Below are positions 11,707 through 12,454 of a stretch of 12,454 nucleotides of DNA, piece by piece. The notes beneath the pieces are model-generated. The model saw nothing but the letters and a program-made list of their open reading frames with translations. It searched no databases and was not told the DNA's origin. The number at the start of each line of letters is the position of its first letter. The stretch's first letter is position 1. Position numbers and translations under genes: made by a program. Location of the stretch: positions 1 through 12,454 of the forward strand of contig DASQWR010000132.1 in assembly GCA_035640155.1 (NCBI GenBank), given 5' to 3'. This DNA comes from JALYQB01 sp035640155. GTDB lineage: Bacteria; Actinomycetota; Actinomycetes; Mycobacteriales; Pseudonocardiaceae.

Positions 11707-12454
11707 GTGAACACGGTGAGGGTGGTCGGCAGCGTCAACGTCGACCTGGTGGCGACGCTGGACCGGCTGCCCGCCCCGGGGGAGACCCACACGGCCACCG
11801 GGTTCACCCGGGTCCCCGGCGGGAAGGGAGCCAACCAGGCGCTGGCCGCTGCCCGCCTCGGAGTGGCCGTGCACCTGGTGGCCGCCGTCGGGACCGACGG
11901 GGAGGAGGCGCTGGCGCTGCTGCGCCGCGAGGGCGTCGAGCTCACCCGGGTGCGCGAGGTCGACGCGACCACCGGGCTCGCCCTGATCGAGGTCGACACG
12001 GGCGGGGAGACGACCATCGTGGTGGTGCCCGGGGCGAACGCCGAGCTCACCGTCAGCCCCGAGGACGTCGCGGGTGCTGACGCGGTGCTCACCGTCCTCG
12101 AGGTCCCCGACGACGCGGTGCGCGCCGCCGCCGAGCACGCCACCGGCCTGTTCGTGCTCAACGCCGCCCCGGCCCGCCCGGTGCTCCCGGACGTGCTGGC
12201 CCGCACCGACCTCGTGGTGGTGAACCGCGCCGAGCACGCCGCGATCCCCGGGCTCGACGCCGCCCGGGCTGTGGCGGTGACCCACGGTGCCGAGGGGGCG
12301 GTGCTGCTGCGCGACGGTCGCGAGGTGGCCCGCGCCGCTCCCCCACCGGTCACCGCGGTCGACGGCACCGGTGCCGGTGACGCCTTCGTGGCGGCCGTGG
12401 TCGTCGGCCTGCTCGACGGTCTGCCGGACGCGGAGCTGCTCGCTCGCGGCTGCG
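11707..12454 (+). CDS. Ribokinase / PfkB-family sugar kinase (3' end outside window)
   Basis: The 249 visible residues start VNTVRVVGSVNVDLVATLDR and carry the PfkB N-terminal signature PGGKGANQALAAARLG (37-52). A mid-protein LNAAPARP (151-158) and the NRAE motif (173-176, Mg/phosphate site) follow. The C-terminal signature DGTGAGDAF (219-227) contains the catalytic base Asp225 in the GAGD anion hole. The product of ribokinase is ribose-5-phosphate; other PfkB sugars or nucleosides are possible. The segment between NRAE and the catalytic loop is shorter than in E. coli ribokinase by roughly 20 residues, a compact form. Start GTG 11707 is chosen because it precedes the first strand; GTG 11716 is an alternative. 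It is divergent from the toxin-antitoxin operon and runs off the right edge, so operon partners are unknown. Confidence 0.92.
   Translation, partial: MNTVRVVGSVNVDLVATLDRLPAPGETHTATGFTRVPGGKGANQALAAARLGVAVHLVAAVGTDGEEALALLRREGVELTRVREVDATTGLALIEVDTGGETTIVVVPGANAELTVSPEDVAGADAVLTVLEVPDDAVRAAAEHATGLFVLNAAPARPVLPDVLARTDLVVVNRAEHAAIPGLDAARAVAVTHGAEGAVLLRDGREVARAAPPPVTAVDGTGAGDAFVAAVVVGLLDGLPDAELLARGC

Noticed and set aside
11548..12285. N-terminal extension of the antitoxin to about 335 residues
   Set aside because: The extension lies antisense to the ribokinase gene; the Phd/YefM fold starts at the ATG at 11545-11547.
1..12454. tRNA, rRNA, CRISPR array, transposase or phage genes
   Set aside because: No cloverleaf-like sequence, spaced direct repeats, DDE-type motifs or phage structural proteins were found on either strand.

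Overview
The window is very GC-rich, with strong GC bias at third codon positions, frequent GTG starts, 4-bp ATGA/GTGA gene overlaps and several genes that seem to lack a Shine-Dalgarno site. Protein families and gene order indicate an actinobacterium. The order fixA-fixB-GNAT acyltransferase-PlsC acyltransferase-iscS-mnmA matches the block Rv3029c-Rv3024c that I recall from Mycobacterium tuberculosis. A Pseudonocardiaceae-like host is my best guess, not something proven here.

Layout. (1) Positions 1-1176 are a decay zone on the minus strand: a frameshifted, 5'-truncated alpha/beta-hydrolase, a shortened PemK/MazF-like toxin remnant and an unknown gene broken by two frameshifts. (2) Positions 1269-8885 are a continuous minus-strand housekeeping block of eight intact genes. 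In transcription order these are fixA-fixB (electron-transfer flavoprotein), olsB-like GNAT, olsA/plsC-like acyltransferase and a PmtA-like lipid N-methyltransferase (the last three translationally coupled), then iscS, mnmA and a short MetE-like protein (MetE catalytic half only). (3) Positions 9200-10947 hold plus-strand genes: a small coiled-coil protein, a NUDIX hydrolase and a beta-hydroxyacid dehydrogenase. (4) Positions 11015-11547 are a minus-strand Phd/YefM-RelE toxin-antitoxin pair. (5) From 11707 a ribokinase-family gene runs off the right edge.

How the genes work together. IscS supplies persulfide sulfur and MnmA uses it to make 2-thiouridine at position 34 of tRNAs; the MetE-like protein, 22 bp downstream, is probably in the same transcript. 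OlsB-like and OlsA-like proteins would acylate ornithine twice to make ornithine lipid. The overlapping methyltransferase resembles phospholipid N-methyltransferases, so the most interesting prediction is a compact pathway for N-methylated ornithine lipids (or phosphatidylcholine-type head groups) in an actinobacterium. FixAB would carry electrons from acyl-CoA dehydrogenases, which fits a lipid-metabolism neighbourhood.

Regulatory structure includes a three-arm hairpin element (4699-4763) between the lipid operon and iscS, a TetR-like inverted repeat upstream of fixA, and several genes with a -10-like hexamer 6-7 nt before the start codon, consistent with leaderless mRNAs. No tRNA, rRNA, CRISPR array or intact insertion sequence was seen.
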